Below, piece after piece: positions 1 to 7,927 of a stretch of 8,703 nt of DNA. The translations under genes were made by a program, and so were the position numbers. Position 1 is the first letter of the stretch; every line of letters starts with the position of its first letter. Source of the stretch: Hyphomicrobiales bacterium. Lineage in GTDB: Bacteria; Pseudomonadota; Alphaproteobacteria; Rhizobiales; Beijerinckiaceae. The DNA is taken from NCBI GenBank assembly GCA_028290085.1, contig JAQGKN010000319.1, positions 1-8,703 on the forward strand, in the 5' to 3' direction. The notes beneath the pieces are model-generated. The model saw nothing but the letters and a program-made list of their open reading frames with translations, was not told the origin of the DNA and did no database searches.

Positions 1-443
1 TGGACACCATGCATAAGGACCTCTACCGCGCCCGCGCCGCGGCGATGTCGATGATCCCGACCTCGACGGGCGCCGCCAAGGCGGTTGGCCTCGTGCTGCC
101 GGAACTCAACGGCAAGCTCGATGGCTCCGCGATCCGCGTGCCGACCCCGAACGTTTCGGTCGTCGACCTGACGTTCGTCGCTTCGCGCGCCACGACGGCT
201 GCTGAAGTGAACGCCGCCATCAAGGCCGCGACAGACGGCCCGATGAAGGGCATTCTGGGCTATACGAACGCGCCCAACGTCTCCATCGACTTCAACCACG
301 ACTCGCATTCGTCGGTCTTCCACATGGACCAGACGAAGGTGCTGGAAGGCACGTTCGTGCGCATCCTGTCCTGGTATGACAACGAGTGGGGCTTCTCGAA
401 CCGCATGAGCGACACCGCCGTTGCGATGGCGAAGCTCATCTGA
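1..443 (+). CDS. gap: Glyceraldehyde-3-phosphate dehydrogenase, C-terminal part (5' end outside window)
   Basis: GAPDH oxidises and phosphorylates glyceraldehyde 3-phosphate to 1,3-bisphosphoglycerate with NAD(P) in the cytoplasm. The open frame enters from the left edge (codons from base 3) and stops with TGA at 441-443, giving about 146 residues, a little under half of a usual 330-340 residue enzyme. Visible family landmarks are [11 protein letters not shown] with [14 protein letters not shown] directly after it, [13 protein letters not shown] in the catalytic domain, and [12 protein letters not shown] near the C-terminus (WYDNEWG at 372-392), whose Asn contacts the nicotinamide. The catalytic Cys and the Rossmann domain lie outside the window. 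The ATG at base 9 is an internal Met, not the start: the frame is open upstream of it and family homology continues. The gene is followed after 83 bases by pgk, which uses its product, so the two are very probably cotranscribed. Cofactor preference cannot be judged because the N-terminal domain is missing. Confidence 0.97.
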   Translation, partial: DTMHKDLYRARAAAMSMIPTSTGAAKAVGLVLPELNGKLDGSAIRVPTPNVSVVDLTFVASRATTAAEVNAAIKAATDGPMKGILGYTNAPNVSIDFNHDSHSSVFHMDQTKVLEGTFVRILSWYDNEWGFSNRMSDTAVAMAKLI

Positions 444-454
444 GACCAAGGACC

Positions 455-508
455 GGGGCGCGACGCGAACAGCGGACGCGCCCCTCCCATTTTTAAGGAC
501 AGGGGCGC
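455..508 (+). promoter_or_regulatory. GC-rich hairpin with T run and a competing alternative stem in the gap-pgk spacer
   Basis: An 8-bp perfect stem forms between GGGGCGCG (455-462) and CGCGCCCC (477-484), with a possible inner 3-bp stem in its loop. A run of five T (490-494) follows after a five-base gap, so it resembles an intrinsic terminator or attenuator but is not canonical. The 3' arm can instead pair perfectly over 8 bp (478-485) with AGGGGCGC (501-508), which places the T run in the loop. The two pairings exclude each other. The sequence shows the pairings directly. That they lower pgk relative to gap, by partial termination or by protecting the gap 3' end from decay, is inference; high GC content makes chance stems easier. 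Confidence 0.5.
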
Positions 509-526
509 CACGCGCGGCATCACGAC

Positions 527-1723
527 ATGAGTTCTTTCCGTACCCTCGATCAGGCCGACGTTTCCGGAAAGCGTGTCCTGCTGCGCGTCGATCTCAATTT
601 GCCCATGGAAAACGGCCGCATCTCGGATGCGACGCGCATCGAGCGCATCGTGCCGACGATCGCGGAACTCGCGCGCAAGGGCGCGCGCATCGTGCTGCTG
701 GCGCATTTCGGACGGCCCAAGAATGGACCCGACGAAGCCAATTCGCTGAAGCCCATTGCCGCCGCGCTCGGTGAGCACGTGGGCCGTAATGTCGCCTTCG
801 CGGCTGATTGCATCGGTTCGGTGGCCGAAGATGCTGTTGCGAAACTGCGCGAAGGCGAAATCCTGCTCCTGGAAAACACGCGCTTTCACAAGGGCGAAGA
901 GAAGAACGACCCGGCTTTCGTGGCGAGTCTCGCCAAGCTCGGCGATCTCTATGTCAACGACGCCTTCTCAGCGGCGCATCGCGCCCACGCCTCGACCGAA
1001 GGCCTCGCCCATGTGCTGCCCGCTTATGCGGGGCGTGGCATGCAGGCCGAACTCGACGCGCTGACGGCGGCTCTGGAAACACCGAAGCGTCCGGTCGCTG
1101 CTGTGGTTGGTGGTGCCAAGGTTTCCACCAAGCTCGAACTGCTCGGCAATCTGTCGAAGAAGGTCGATTACATCATCATCGGCGGCGGCATGGCCAATAC
1201 GTTTCTGGCCGCGCAGGGCAAGCAAGTCGGAAAGTCGCTGTGCGAGAAGGATCTTCTCGATACCGCGCGCTCGATCATCGCGCAGGCGAAGGCGGGCAAT
1301 TGCGAGATCGTGCTGCCAGTGGATGCTGTTGCCGCGAAAGACTTCAAGGCACATGCGGAAAACCGTGTCGTCGATGTCGATCATGTCGCCGACGACGAGA
1401 TGATCCTCGATCTCGGTCCGGCATCCGTGAAAGGCGTCGAAGGCATCCTGCACAAGTGCAAGACACTGGTCTGGAACGGGCCTTTCGGGGCTTTTGAAAT
1501 GCAGCCTTTCGATGCCGGCACCAATGCGGTGGCAAAATTCGCCGCTGACCTGACGGCGTCGGGTGCGCTGGTGACGGTGGCGGGCGGCGGCGACACCGTG
1601 TCCGCGCTCAACCAGTCGGGCGCAGCGGATCGCTTTACCTATATTTCGACCGCCGGCGGCGCGTTTCTCGAATGGCTCGAGGGCAAGGTGCTGCCGGGCG
1701 TCGAGGCTTTGCGGCAGAAATAA
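527..1723 (+). CDS. pgk: Phosphoglycerate kinase
   Basis: PGK transfers the acyl phosphate of 1,3-bisphosphoglycerate to ADP, giving 3-phosphoglycerate and ATP; the reverse reaction serves gluconeogenesis and the Calvin cycle. The 398-residue product has the usual bacterial length. Landmarks in order are RVDLNLP (20-26, substrate site), HFGRPK (60-65), ENTRF with the conserved Arg119, HRAHAS (151-156), [12 protein letters not shown] (195-206) at the start of the nucleotide domain, WNGPFGAFE (316-324), GGGDT (353-357, phosphate loop) and [14 protein letters not shown] (374-387). No key residue appears missing. The ATG at 527 starts the protein close to where family members begin. It lacks a good Shine-Dalgarno: the only AAGGA (495-499) is 27 bases upstream, just after the spacer hairpin. 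This suggests weak or structure-dependent initiation. It is the middle gene of the gap-pgk-aldolase operon, 35 bases ahead of the next gene. Confidence 0.98.
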   Translation: MSSFRTLDQADVSGKRVLLRVDLNLPMENGRISDATRIERIVPTIAELARKGARIVLLAHFGRPKNGPDEANSLKPIAAALGEHVGRNVAFAADCIGSVAEDAVAKLREGEILLLENTRFHKGEEKNDPAFVASLAKLGDLYVNDAFSAAHRAHASTEGLAHVLPAYAGRGMQAELDALTAALETPKRPVAAVVGGAKVSTKLELLGNLSKKVDYIIIGGGMANTFLAAQGKQVGKSLCEKDLLDTARSIIAQAKAGNCEIVLPVDAVAAKDFKAHAENRVVDVDHVADDEMILDLGPASVKGVEGILHKCKTLVWNGPFGAFEMQPFDAGTNAVAKFAADLTASGALVTVAGGGDTVSALNQSGAADRFTYISTAGGAFLEWLEGKVLPGVEALRQK

Positions 1724-1747
1724 ACAACTCGTGCCAATTTTGCTTCC

Positions 1748-1753
1748 GGAGGA
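1748..1753 (+). promoter_or_regulatory. Shine-Dalgarno that fixes the aldolase start
   Basis: GGAGGA lies five bases before the ATG at 1759. The open frame extends upstream to an ATG at 1672, but that would overlap the pgk end and add 29 residues with no aldolase homology. The strong ribosome site therefore supports 1759 as the start. Confidence 0.85.
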
Positions 1754-1758
1754 TTGAG

Positions 1759-2778
1759 ATGAACAAGGACCAACTCGCGAAGGTCGCGCAGGCCATGGTG
1801 GCGCGCGGCAAGGGACTTCTGGCCGCCGACGAAAGCTCAGGCACGATCAAGCGCCGCTTCGATGCGATCGGCGTGGAATCCACGGCCGATTCCCGCCGCG
1901 ACTACCGCGAGTTCATGTTCCGCTCCAAGGAGGCGATGGAGAAGCATATCTCCGGCGTCATTCTCTATGACGAGACGATCCGCCAGAACGCCAAGGACGG
2001 CACGCCGCTGGTCAAGCTGATCGAGCAGGCCGGTTCGCTTCCGGGCATCAAGGTGGACGCCGGCATCAAGCCGCTGCCGAACTTTCCCGGTGAGACGATC
2101 ACCGAAGGTCTCGACGGTCTGGGCGAGCGCCTCGCTGCCTATTACGAAATGGGTGCACGCTTCGCCAAATGGCGCGCCGTGATCGACATCGCTGACGGCA
2201 TCCCGACGCGCGGCGCCGTGCTCGCCAATGCGCAGGCGCTGGCCCGCTATGCCGCGCTGTGCCAGGCCAACAACATCGTGCCGATCGTCGAGCCCGAAGT
2301 CCTCATGGACGGCGGCCACTCGCTCGAGCGCTGCTACGAAGTTACTGAATTCGTGCTCAAGACGGTGTTTGACGAGCTCTATGAAGCCCGTGTCTTCCTG
2401 GAGGGCATCGTGCTGAAGCCCAACATGATCGTGCCCGGCAAGAAGGCCCCCAAGCAGGCGAGTGCCGAAGAGATCGCCGCCCTCACCGTGCGCCTGTTCA
2501 AGCGCACCGTGCCGGTCGCCGTCCCCGGCATCGCCTTTCTGTCCGGTGGTCAGGACGATGTGGAAGCCACCGCAAATCTCGACGCCATCAACCGCATGGG
2601 CCCGCTGCCCTGGTCGGTGACCTTCTCCTACGGCCGCGCCCTTCAGGCCGCGCCGCAGAAGGCATGGTCGGGCAAGACTGAGAATGTTGCGGCGGCCCAG
2701 AAGGCCTTTTCGCATCGCGCCCGTATGAACGGCCTTGCGGCGCAGGGCGGCTGGACGAAGGGGCTGGAGACGGCCTGA
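1759..2778 (+). CDS. Fructose-bisphosphate aldolase, class I (eukaryotic-type, Schiff-base)
   Basis: This enzyme reversibly cleaves fructose 1,6-bisphosphate to dihydroxyacetone phosphate and glyceraldehyde 3-phosphate through a lysine Schiff base, without metal. The product has 339 residues. It matches the animal/plant-type class I family over its length: GKGLLAADESSGT near the N-terminus (Asp24, the rabbit Asp33 equivalent), GIKVDAG (Lys98, rabbit Lys107), FAKWRAV (Lys137, rabbit Lys146), PIVEPEV (Glu178, rabbit Glu187), LKPNMIVPG (Lys220, the Schiff-base lysine, rabbit Lys229) and FLSGGQ in the phosphate loop. Equivalences are from memory of the family alignment. The C-terminus lacks the Tyr that ends vertebrate muscle aldolase (here ...LETA). 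It is the last gene of the operon, directly after pgk, and is followed by a strong hairpin terminator. It is not the class II zinc aldolase that many bacteria carry. Some databases name such genes fbaB or fda, but the symbol is ambiguous, so none is given. Confidence 0.96.
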   Translation: MNKDQLAKVAQAMVARGKGLLAADESSGTIKRRFDAIGVESTADSRRDYREFMFRSKEAMEKHISGVILYDETIRQNAKDGTPLVKLIEQAGSLPGIKVDAGIKPLPNFPGETITEGLDGLGERLAAYYEMGARFAKWRAVIDIADGIPTRGAVLANAQALARYAALCQANNIVPIVEPEVLMDGGHSLERCYEVTEFVLKTVFDELYEARVFLEGIVLKPNMIVPGKKAPKQASAEEIAALTVRLFKRTVPVAVPGIAFLSGGQDDVEATANLDAINRMGPLPWSVTFSYGRALQAAPQKAWSGKTENVAAAQKAFSHRARMNGLAAQGGWTKGLETA

Positions 2779-2784
2779 GGGTTT

Positions 2785-2838
2785 AGCTCGTCATTTCGAG
2801 GAGCGTAGCGATGCGGCAATCCAGCTGTTACGAAAAAT
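2785..2838 (+). repeat. Left copy of an inverted palindromic intergenic repeat
   Basis: The core (2789-2824) begins CGTCATTTCGAGGAGCGTAG and continues to GGCAATCCAG. It is of the common dispersed type whose consensus resembles GTCATTGCGAGCGAAGCGAA followed by GCAATCC. In translation such repeats give the well-known spurious string FEERSDAAIQ, seen here in a + strand frame. It starts six bases after the aldolase stop. A partner in opposite orientation lies at 3009-3060. Similarity between the two extends past the core to a CAGC...ACGAAAA segment. Confidence 0.7.
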
Positions 2839-2841
2839 CAC

Positions 2842-2874
2842 TATAAAAAGCCCAGCAGCGATGCTGGGCTTTTT
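2842..2874 (+). terminator. Intrinsic terminator of the gap-pgk-aldolase operon
   Basis: A 9-bp stem pairs AGCCCAGCA (2849-2857) with TGCTGGGCT (2862-2870) around a GCGA tetraloop (GNRA type), followed by five T (2870-2874). The run of five A at 2845-2849 lets the same hairpin act on the - strand. It is identical over 33 nt to the ftsH terminator except for one covarying pair. Confidence 0.88.
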
Positions 2875-3008
2875 CATATCTGTCTTCCCGGACCTTACGC
2901 GCGCGGCTGCGGCTACGGGTTGCAAGCAACGACAAATCAATTTCGAAAAGGAAGGCGTCGGTATAACTTCAAGCAAATTTTTTGATCGGATTTTTTTTAT
3001 GCGCATCT
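2875..3008. other. AT-rich spacer between terminator and right repeat; no gene seen
   Basis: The second half (about 2930-3010) is clearly richer in A and T than the surrounding genes, with runs such as ATTTTTT near 2979-2985 and a longer T run near 2991-2999. Open frames across it on either strand are short, begin in repeat or terminator sequence, and show no protein similarity that I recognise. It may be non-coding debris or the interior of a small repeat-flanked element. Confidence 0.5.
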
Positions 3009-3060
3009 ATCTTTTCGTGCTGCAATTGCTTCGCTTCGCTCGCAATGACGGCAAGCTGAG
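3009..3060 (-). repeat. Right copy of the inverted palindromic intergenic repeat
   Basis: Read on the - strand, the core (3050-3020) is CGTCATTGCGAGCGAAGCGA followed by AGCAATTGCAG, close to the common consensus and closer to it than the left copy at 2785-2838. The + strand translation gives the familiar spurious string LLRFARNDG. It abuts the end of the DUF2019-like remnant (stop at 3062-3064), so the repeat may have inserted next to, or helped to delimit, that remnant. Confidence 0.7.
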
Positions 3061-3061
3061 A

Positions 3062-3363
3062 CTATTTCGGTCGGCTGAGTGTGCCGCGGCGAATGGCCAA
3101 GGACATTCCCGCGTGTAAAGCCTGCGGGAAAATCTTCTCTTTTACGATTGTCTCCAACACATGCATGGCGGCCTTCGGCGCCAATTTGGAAGTGTATTGG
3201 GCGGCCAACTGCCGCACCTGCGGGTTGGCATGATCGTATAGACGCAAAAGTGCCTCCCGCTGATCGCCGGGGCGGCTCCCAAGTTCTTGTACAGGGCGGT
3301 CAGCTCTACGAACTGAGCTAAAAGCTCAGCGGTCGTCATTTTCGTTATCGGCACATTCTTCAT
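3062..3363 (-). pseudogene. Frameshifted remnant of a small DUF2019-like gene
   Basis: Two overlapping - strand frames together make one small protein. The N-terminal part, from ATG at 3363 or more likely 3339, reads MTTAELLAQFVELTALYKNL. The C-terminal part, in a different frame, reads GDQREALLRLYDHANPQVRQ and continues with a helical stretch to HAGMSLAIRRGTLSRPK, with stop at 3062. Adding one base in the run of four G (+ strand 3269-3272) joins them into about 92 residues. The pattern (ELVxxFVEL at the start, LYDHxNxQVR, APxAAxxVLExI, FPQAxxAGMSL) fits the DUF2019 family as I remember it, a family of unknown function. Relative to my memory of the family, about 20-25 residues after FVELT are also missing, so there may be an older deletion as well. 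No good ribosome site precedes either Met, and the ftsH terminator lies just upstream. It is most likely a decayed gene; a sequencing error could explain the frameshift but not the short middle. Confidence 0.62.
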
Positions 3364-3397
3364 GGTGTGAGAAATTACTTCAAGTTTCGAGAACAAC

Positions 3398-3430
3398 AAA
3401 AAGCCCGGCATCGCTGCCGGGCTTTTTATA
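3398..3430 (-). terminator. Intrinsic terminator downstream of ftsH
   Basis: On the - strand a 9-bp stem pairs AGCCCGGCA with TGCCGGGCT around a GCGA loop (+ strand arms 3415-3423 and 3402-3410), followed by five T (+ strand A run 3398-3402). It begins 18 bases after the ftsH stop. The opposite strand also ends in a T run (3423-3427), so it can work in both directions. It matches the aldolase-operon terminator except for a G-C in place of an A-T pair. Confidence 0.9.
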
Positions 3431-3447
3431 TTCATACTCCGAAACCA

Positions 3448-5367
<1,920 letters not shown>

Positions 5368-5432
5368 TGCAATCCTGTATGCGGCGAAGTCGCCGTCTCC
5401 AGCGCCCTTTCGGGCCGCGTAAACTAAGTTCA

Positions 5433-5461
5433 ATGTAGGCTTCGACCAGGGCCTTGCCAAG
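5433..5461 (-). promoter_or_regulatory. ftsH: Candidate promoter upstream of ftsH, resembling an RpoH (heat-shock) site
   Basis: On the - strand, CTTGGC (5461-5456) is separated by 16 bases from CCTACAT (5439-5433), 65 bases upstream of the ftsH ATG. Alphaproteobacterial RpoH promoters are CTTG-rich at -35 with a CCTATNT-like -10. ftsH is heat-shock controlled in several bacteria. The same bases can also be read as a sigma-70 site (TTGGCA, 16 bases, CTACAT). The motif match is by eye only. Confidence 0.4.
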
Positions 5462-5537
5462 GGAACGGGAGCGCGATCTTCGCCTGGGTTCCATGTCTTT
5501 GCGTTACATCGTGAAGATAGCGCCAGACTGAGCGTCG

Positions 5538-6554
5538 TCAGGGAGCTTTTCCGCGTGGTCCCTCACGCATCATTGTCAGCCGTCCGTCCGGCCGCAAATC
5601 GATGATCGTGCCGCCCAGCGTGACGCGAACGGGTGCCCCTTCTGCGAGGCTCCGCATCACTAGATCGGTCAGCGGTTCGGCCCTTTCAAGGCGCGGGGCA
5701 TGTCCCAGCCGTTTCATTTCGGCCGTGAGAAGGCGAAGAACGAGTTCGGCGGGCACATTGCGCAGGCCTTTTGCGTCGAAGCGCGTGCAGTCGGGAGTGG
5801 CGTCAATGTCGAGCCGGGCGCGAAGCTCAGACGTTGCGAATGCCAGGGCGTCTTCCGCCCGGGCAGCGCGCGCTCCCAGGCGCGCCCAGTGGGGCGGACC
5901 CATCCCCTCGCGCTCCAGCGTGGCGGCGAGCGTCCGCATGCGCGTGCGGGCATAGCGCGGGTCGACGTTGGAGGGATCTGTCGCGAATGGCAGCCCGCGC
6001 GCTTCGCAGAAGGCGACGAGTTCGTCCTTGCGCAGGCTGAGCAGCGGGCGGGCATGGGCGACGCCGTCTCTCGCGAGGGATGGTTTCATGCCGGCCAGCC
6101 CACCAATCCCGCTGCCGCGCAGCAGCCGGAACAGGATCGTCTCGGCCTGATCATCGGCGTGATGGGCGGTCAGGAGGGTGTCCGCACCAATCTCATGGGC
6201 GTGAGCGCAGAGCGCCGCGTAGCGGGCATTTCGGGCGCGCTCCTGAATGCGGGTGCCGGGCTTGGCGCCGCTCCAGTGGAGGGTCGCGTGAGGGATGCCA
6301 AGCGTTGCGCAGGCCTCTGCGACCATCAACGCCTCATCGGCGGAAGCGGCACGCAAGCCGTGGTCGACGGTGGCGGCGAAAACCGGCGGATGGCCGGATG
6401 CCTTCGACCAGTCGGCGGCAAGCGCAAGAAGGGCCATGGAATCGGGGCCGCCGGAGATGGCGACGAGAAGACCGGATGCTGAGGAGAAGGGCGCAAGGAG
6501 CGTGTCGGCGTTCAGGCCTGACGTCGCGGCTCTATCAGGCGCGGAATGGGTCAT
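5538..6554 (-). CDS. tilS: tRNA(Ile)-lysidine synthase
   Basis: TilS uses ATP and lysine to convert C34 of the CAU anticodon of a minor tRNA-Ile to lysidine, switching its reading from AUG to AUA and its charging from Met to Ile. From ATG 6554 the protein has 338 residues. The N-terminal PP-loop ATPase domain carries SGGPDS (34-39), VDHGLR (63-68), [11 protein letters not shown] (105-115), [10 protein letters not shown] (130-139), [11 protein letters not shown] (146-156) and [15 protein letters not shown] (193-207). The rest is a helical region and a short C-terminal part, typical of the smaller alphaproteobacterial enzymes. The frame stays open for 62 codons further upstream, but that stretch overlaps cpoB and has no TilS-like sequence. 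The chosen Met lies 28 bases after the cpoB stop. No clear Shine-Dalgarno precedes it, so the start is less certain than the identity, and translation may depend on cpoB. The neighbours cpoB upstream and ftsH downstream are the usual order in this class. Confidence 0.95.
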   Translation of the reverse strand: MTHSAPDRAATSGLNADTLLAPFSSASGLLVAISGGPDSMALLALAADWSKASGHPPVFAATVDHGLRAASADEALMVAEACATLGIPHATLHWSGAKPGTRIQERARNARYAALCAHAHEIGADTLLTAHHADDQAETILFRLLRGSGIGGLAGMKPSLARDGVAHARPLLSLRKDELVAFCEARGLPFATDPSNVDPRYARTRMRTLAATLEREGMGPPHWARLGARAARAEDALAFATSELRARLDIDATPDCTRFDAKGLRNVPAELVLRLLTAEMKRLGHAPRLERAEPLTDLVMRSLAEGAPVRVTLGGTIIDLRPDGRLTMMREGPRGKAP

Positions 6555-6582
6555 GATGCGCGGCTGGGGAACCGGTCCGCGA

Positions 6583-7761
6583 TCAGCATTGAACGCGTTT
6601 TGCCTCGCGCTGGGCGCTGGCTTTGACAGTGGTTGCGGCCGGATATTTGCGGCCGACTTCGCTGAAGAAGGCACAGGCCTGCTCCTTGGCGCCGAGTTTT
6701 TCAAGCGACACGCCGAGACGCACGAGAGCGTCGGGCGCATGGGCGGTCTTGGGATGATCCGTCGAGATCTTCAGATATTGCTCGGCGGCATCGCGTGAAC
6801 GACCGCGCTTGAAATAGCTCTCGCCGAGATAAAACACAGCCTCGCCGCTCAGCCGATCCTTCGGGTAGCGCTGCAGAAACGTCTTCAAGCCGGTTTCGGC
6901 CGTTTCGTACTGGCCCTGGTTCAGCGAGGCCATGGCCACGTCGAATTCGTCACGCGGGGTCGTGGGCGGCAGGGCTGCGGTCGTCGTGCCTTGCAACGGG
7001 CGCACGGCGGGTGTGGTGGCGGCGGGCGGCATCGCGCCCATCGGGGGCTCGGCCATAGCCGTGCTGCGCCGGGCGCGAATGCCCGGTGCGAGATCGAGCG
7101 GGGCGTTGGGATCGTCCTCCGTGCTCAGAGGACCCGCCGGATAGCCGCCTGCGCGAGCCGATACGGGTGGCAGCGGCGCGCTGGCCGAGGCCGGACTGCC
7201 CAGGGGACGCGGAGCCCCCGGGGCATCCGGCAACGCAGAGGGGTCGAAGGCGTCGTTACGCGCGCCACCCCTCGGGGTTGCCCCGCCAGGAATGGCAGCA
7301 GGCGCGCCTGCCATGGGAGCGGCCGCTACGCGTTGGCCCGCTTCGGGAGCGACGTCCATGCCGGCCAGGTCGTTGCTTGTGTCCGGCTCGATTTCCGAGC
7401 GGCGGCCCGGTGCAGCGGGGGCAGCCTGGCGTGGCGCCGCCTTGCCACCGGATTGCTCCTGGAAGCGGAAGTCGACGTCCTGCTGGAACTTCTTCATCAT
7501 TTCCTCGGTGCGGCGCACCTGGAACTGCATTTGCTCGATCTGGCCGTTGAGGCTGCGGATCTGGTTCTCCAGCCGGTCGACGCGCAAAAGCAGGTCTGCC
7601 GTCTCGCCATTGCCGGCGGGTTGCTGTTCCGCGCGGTTGAAGAATTGCGCCAGCTGGATGCGGGGTTGCCCAGGCGCTTCCTGTGCCAGCGCCGGCGTCC
7701 AGAAGACGGTGCTCGCCGCCAGAAGGGCGAAAGCGATCAATCTCGATTTGCGTGTCTGCAT
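6583..7761 (-). CDS. cpoB: Cell division coordinator CpoB (YbgF), periplasmic coiled-coil/TPR protein
   Basis: CpoB binds TolA and, in Escherichia coli, links peptidoglycan synthesis to outer-membrane constriction by Tol-Pal. From ATG 7761 the product has 392 residues. A signal peptide occupies 1-26, with basic QTRKSR, a hydrophobic core and a likely cut after ALA before QE. A coiled coil covers about 53-103 (LLLRVDRLENQIRSLNGQIE and following heptads), as in the trimerisation helix of YbgF. A long Ala/Pro/Gly-rich linker fills about 104-268. TPR units fill 270-392 (FDVAMASLNQGQYETAETGL, then AVFYLGESYFKRGRSRDAAE, then ALVRLGVSLEKLGAKEQACA). The linker makes it longer than the roughly 260-residue E. 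coli protein. The upstream frame, open to 7863, is rejected because the signal peptide and a GAGG (7770-7773) fit ATG 7761. The gene lies 166 bases after pal, beyond a hairpin, so it may have its own promoter; tilS follows after 28 bases. Confidence 0.92.
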   Translation of the reverse strand: MQTRKSRLIAFALLAASTVFWTPALAQEAPGQPRIQLAQFFNRAEQQPAGNGETADLLLRVDRLENQIRSLNGQIEQMQFQVRRTEEMMKKFQQDVDFRFQEQSGGKAAPRQAAPAAPGRRSEIEPDTSNDLAGMDVAPEAGQRVAAAPMAGAPAAIPGGATPRGGARNDAFDPSALPDAPGAPRPLGSPASASAPLPPVSARAGGYPAGPLSTEDDPNAPLDLAPGIRARRSTAMAEPPMGAMPPAATTPAVRPLQGTTTAALPPTTPRDEFDVAMASLNQGQYETAETGLKTFLQRYPKDRLSGEAVFYLGESYFKRGRSRDAAEQYLKISTDHPKTAHAPDALVRLGVSLEKLGAKEQACAFFSEVGRKYPAATTVKASAQREAKRVQC

Positions 7762-7809
7762 GGGCAGGGCCTCGAACCGCGGAAGGGGATCGACCTCTGG
7801 TAACATGAC

Positions 7810-7850
7810 GACGTCACTTCGGCCAAAGTTTGATGATGACGGGTGACGTC
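7810..7850. repeat. Inverted repeat GACGTCAC / GTGACGTC upstream of cpoB
   Basis: GACGTCAC (7810-7817) and GTGACGTC (7843-7850) form perfect 8-base arms separated by 25 bases, with centres 33 bases apart, about three helical turns. They lie 49-89 bases before the cpoB start, where a regulator could bind. No regulator is identified, and GACGTC is frequent in GC-rich DNA, so an operator role is only a possibility. Confidence 0.3.
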
Positions 7851-7865
7851 CCGACAAAGGCATTT

Positions 7866-7900
7866 TTCAACAAGAAAGCCGGCGCTGATGCGCGCCGGCT
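7866..7900 (-). terminator. Hairpin terminator downstream of pal
   Basis: On the - strand AGCCGGCGC (7900-7892) pairs perfectly over 9 bp with GCGCCGGCT (7885-7877) around a six-base loop, followed by TTCTTGTTG. The T run is interrupted, so termination may be partial, which would let some transcripts continue into cpoB. It begins 28 bases after the pal stop. Confidence 0.7.
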
Positions 7901-7927
7901 CTCGTTAGTTGCTTGCTCGTGCCCCGA

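Noticed and set aside
1837..2715. A 292-residue open frame antisense to the aldolase gene
   Set aside because: It is a complementary-strand shadow of a gene with conserved catalytic residues; its translation has His/Asp/Gly-rich composition without any family motif.
2735..3118. A 127-residue + strand open frame starting inside the aldolase gene
   Set aside because: It is stitched together from the aldolase 3' end, the two palindromic repeats (FEERSDAAIQ and LLRFARNDG, known spurious strings) and the terminator, so it is not a gene.
3255..3280. Programmed ribosomal frameshift in the DUF2019-like gene
   Set aside because: There is no slippery heptamer, only a run of four identical bases, and the protein also seems to lack an internal segment, so decay is the simpler reading.
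2936..3395. A short similarity (CTTGAAGT plus flanking bases on the - strand) near 2970 and near 3378 as part of a larger duplication with the twin terminators
   Set aside because: The match is only about ten bases and the order relative to the terminators differs, so it does not support a longer duplicated segment.
3364..3435. An N-terminal extension of the DUF2019-like remnant to an ATG at 3435
   Set aside because: The extra codons are the ftsH terminator hairpin read as protein. Similar residues appear in the frame across the twin terminator, showing that the sequence is structural and not coding.
5700..6482. A 260-residue open frame antisense to tilS
   Set aside because: It covers the tilS PP-loop domain on the opposite strand, has no plausible start context, and shows no recognisable protein family.
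6991..7803. A 270-residue open frame antisense to cpoB
   Set aside because: It mostly mirrors the Ala/Pro/Gly linker and coiled coil of cpoB, where GC-rich repetitive codons keep other frames open.
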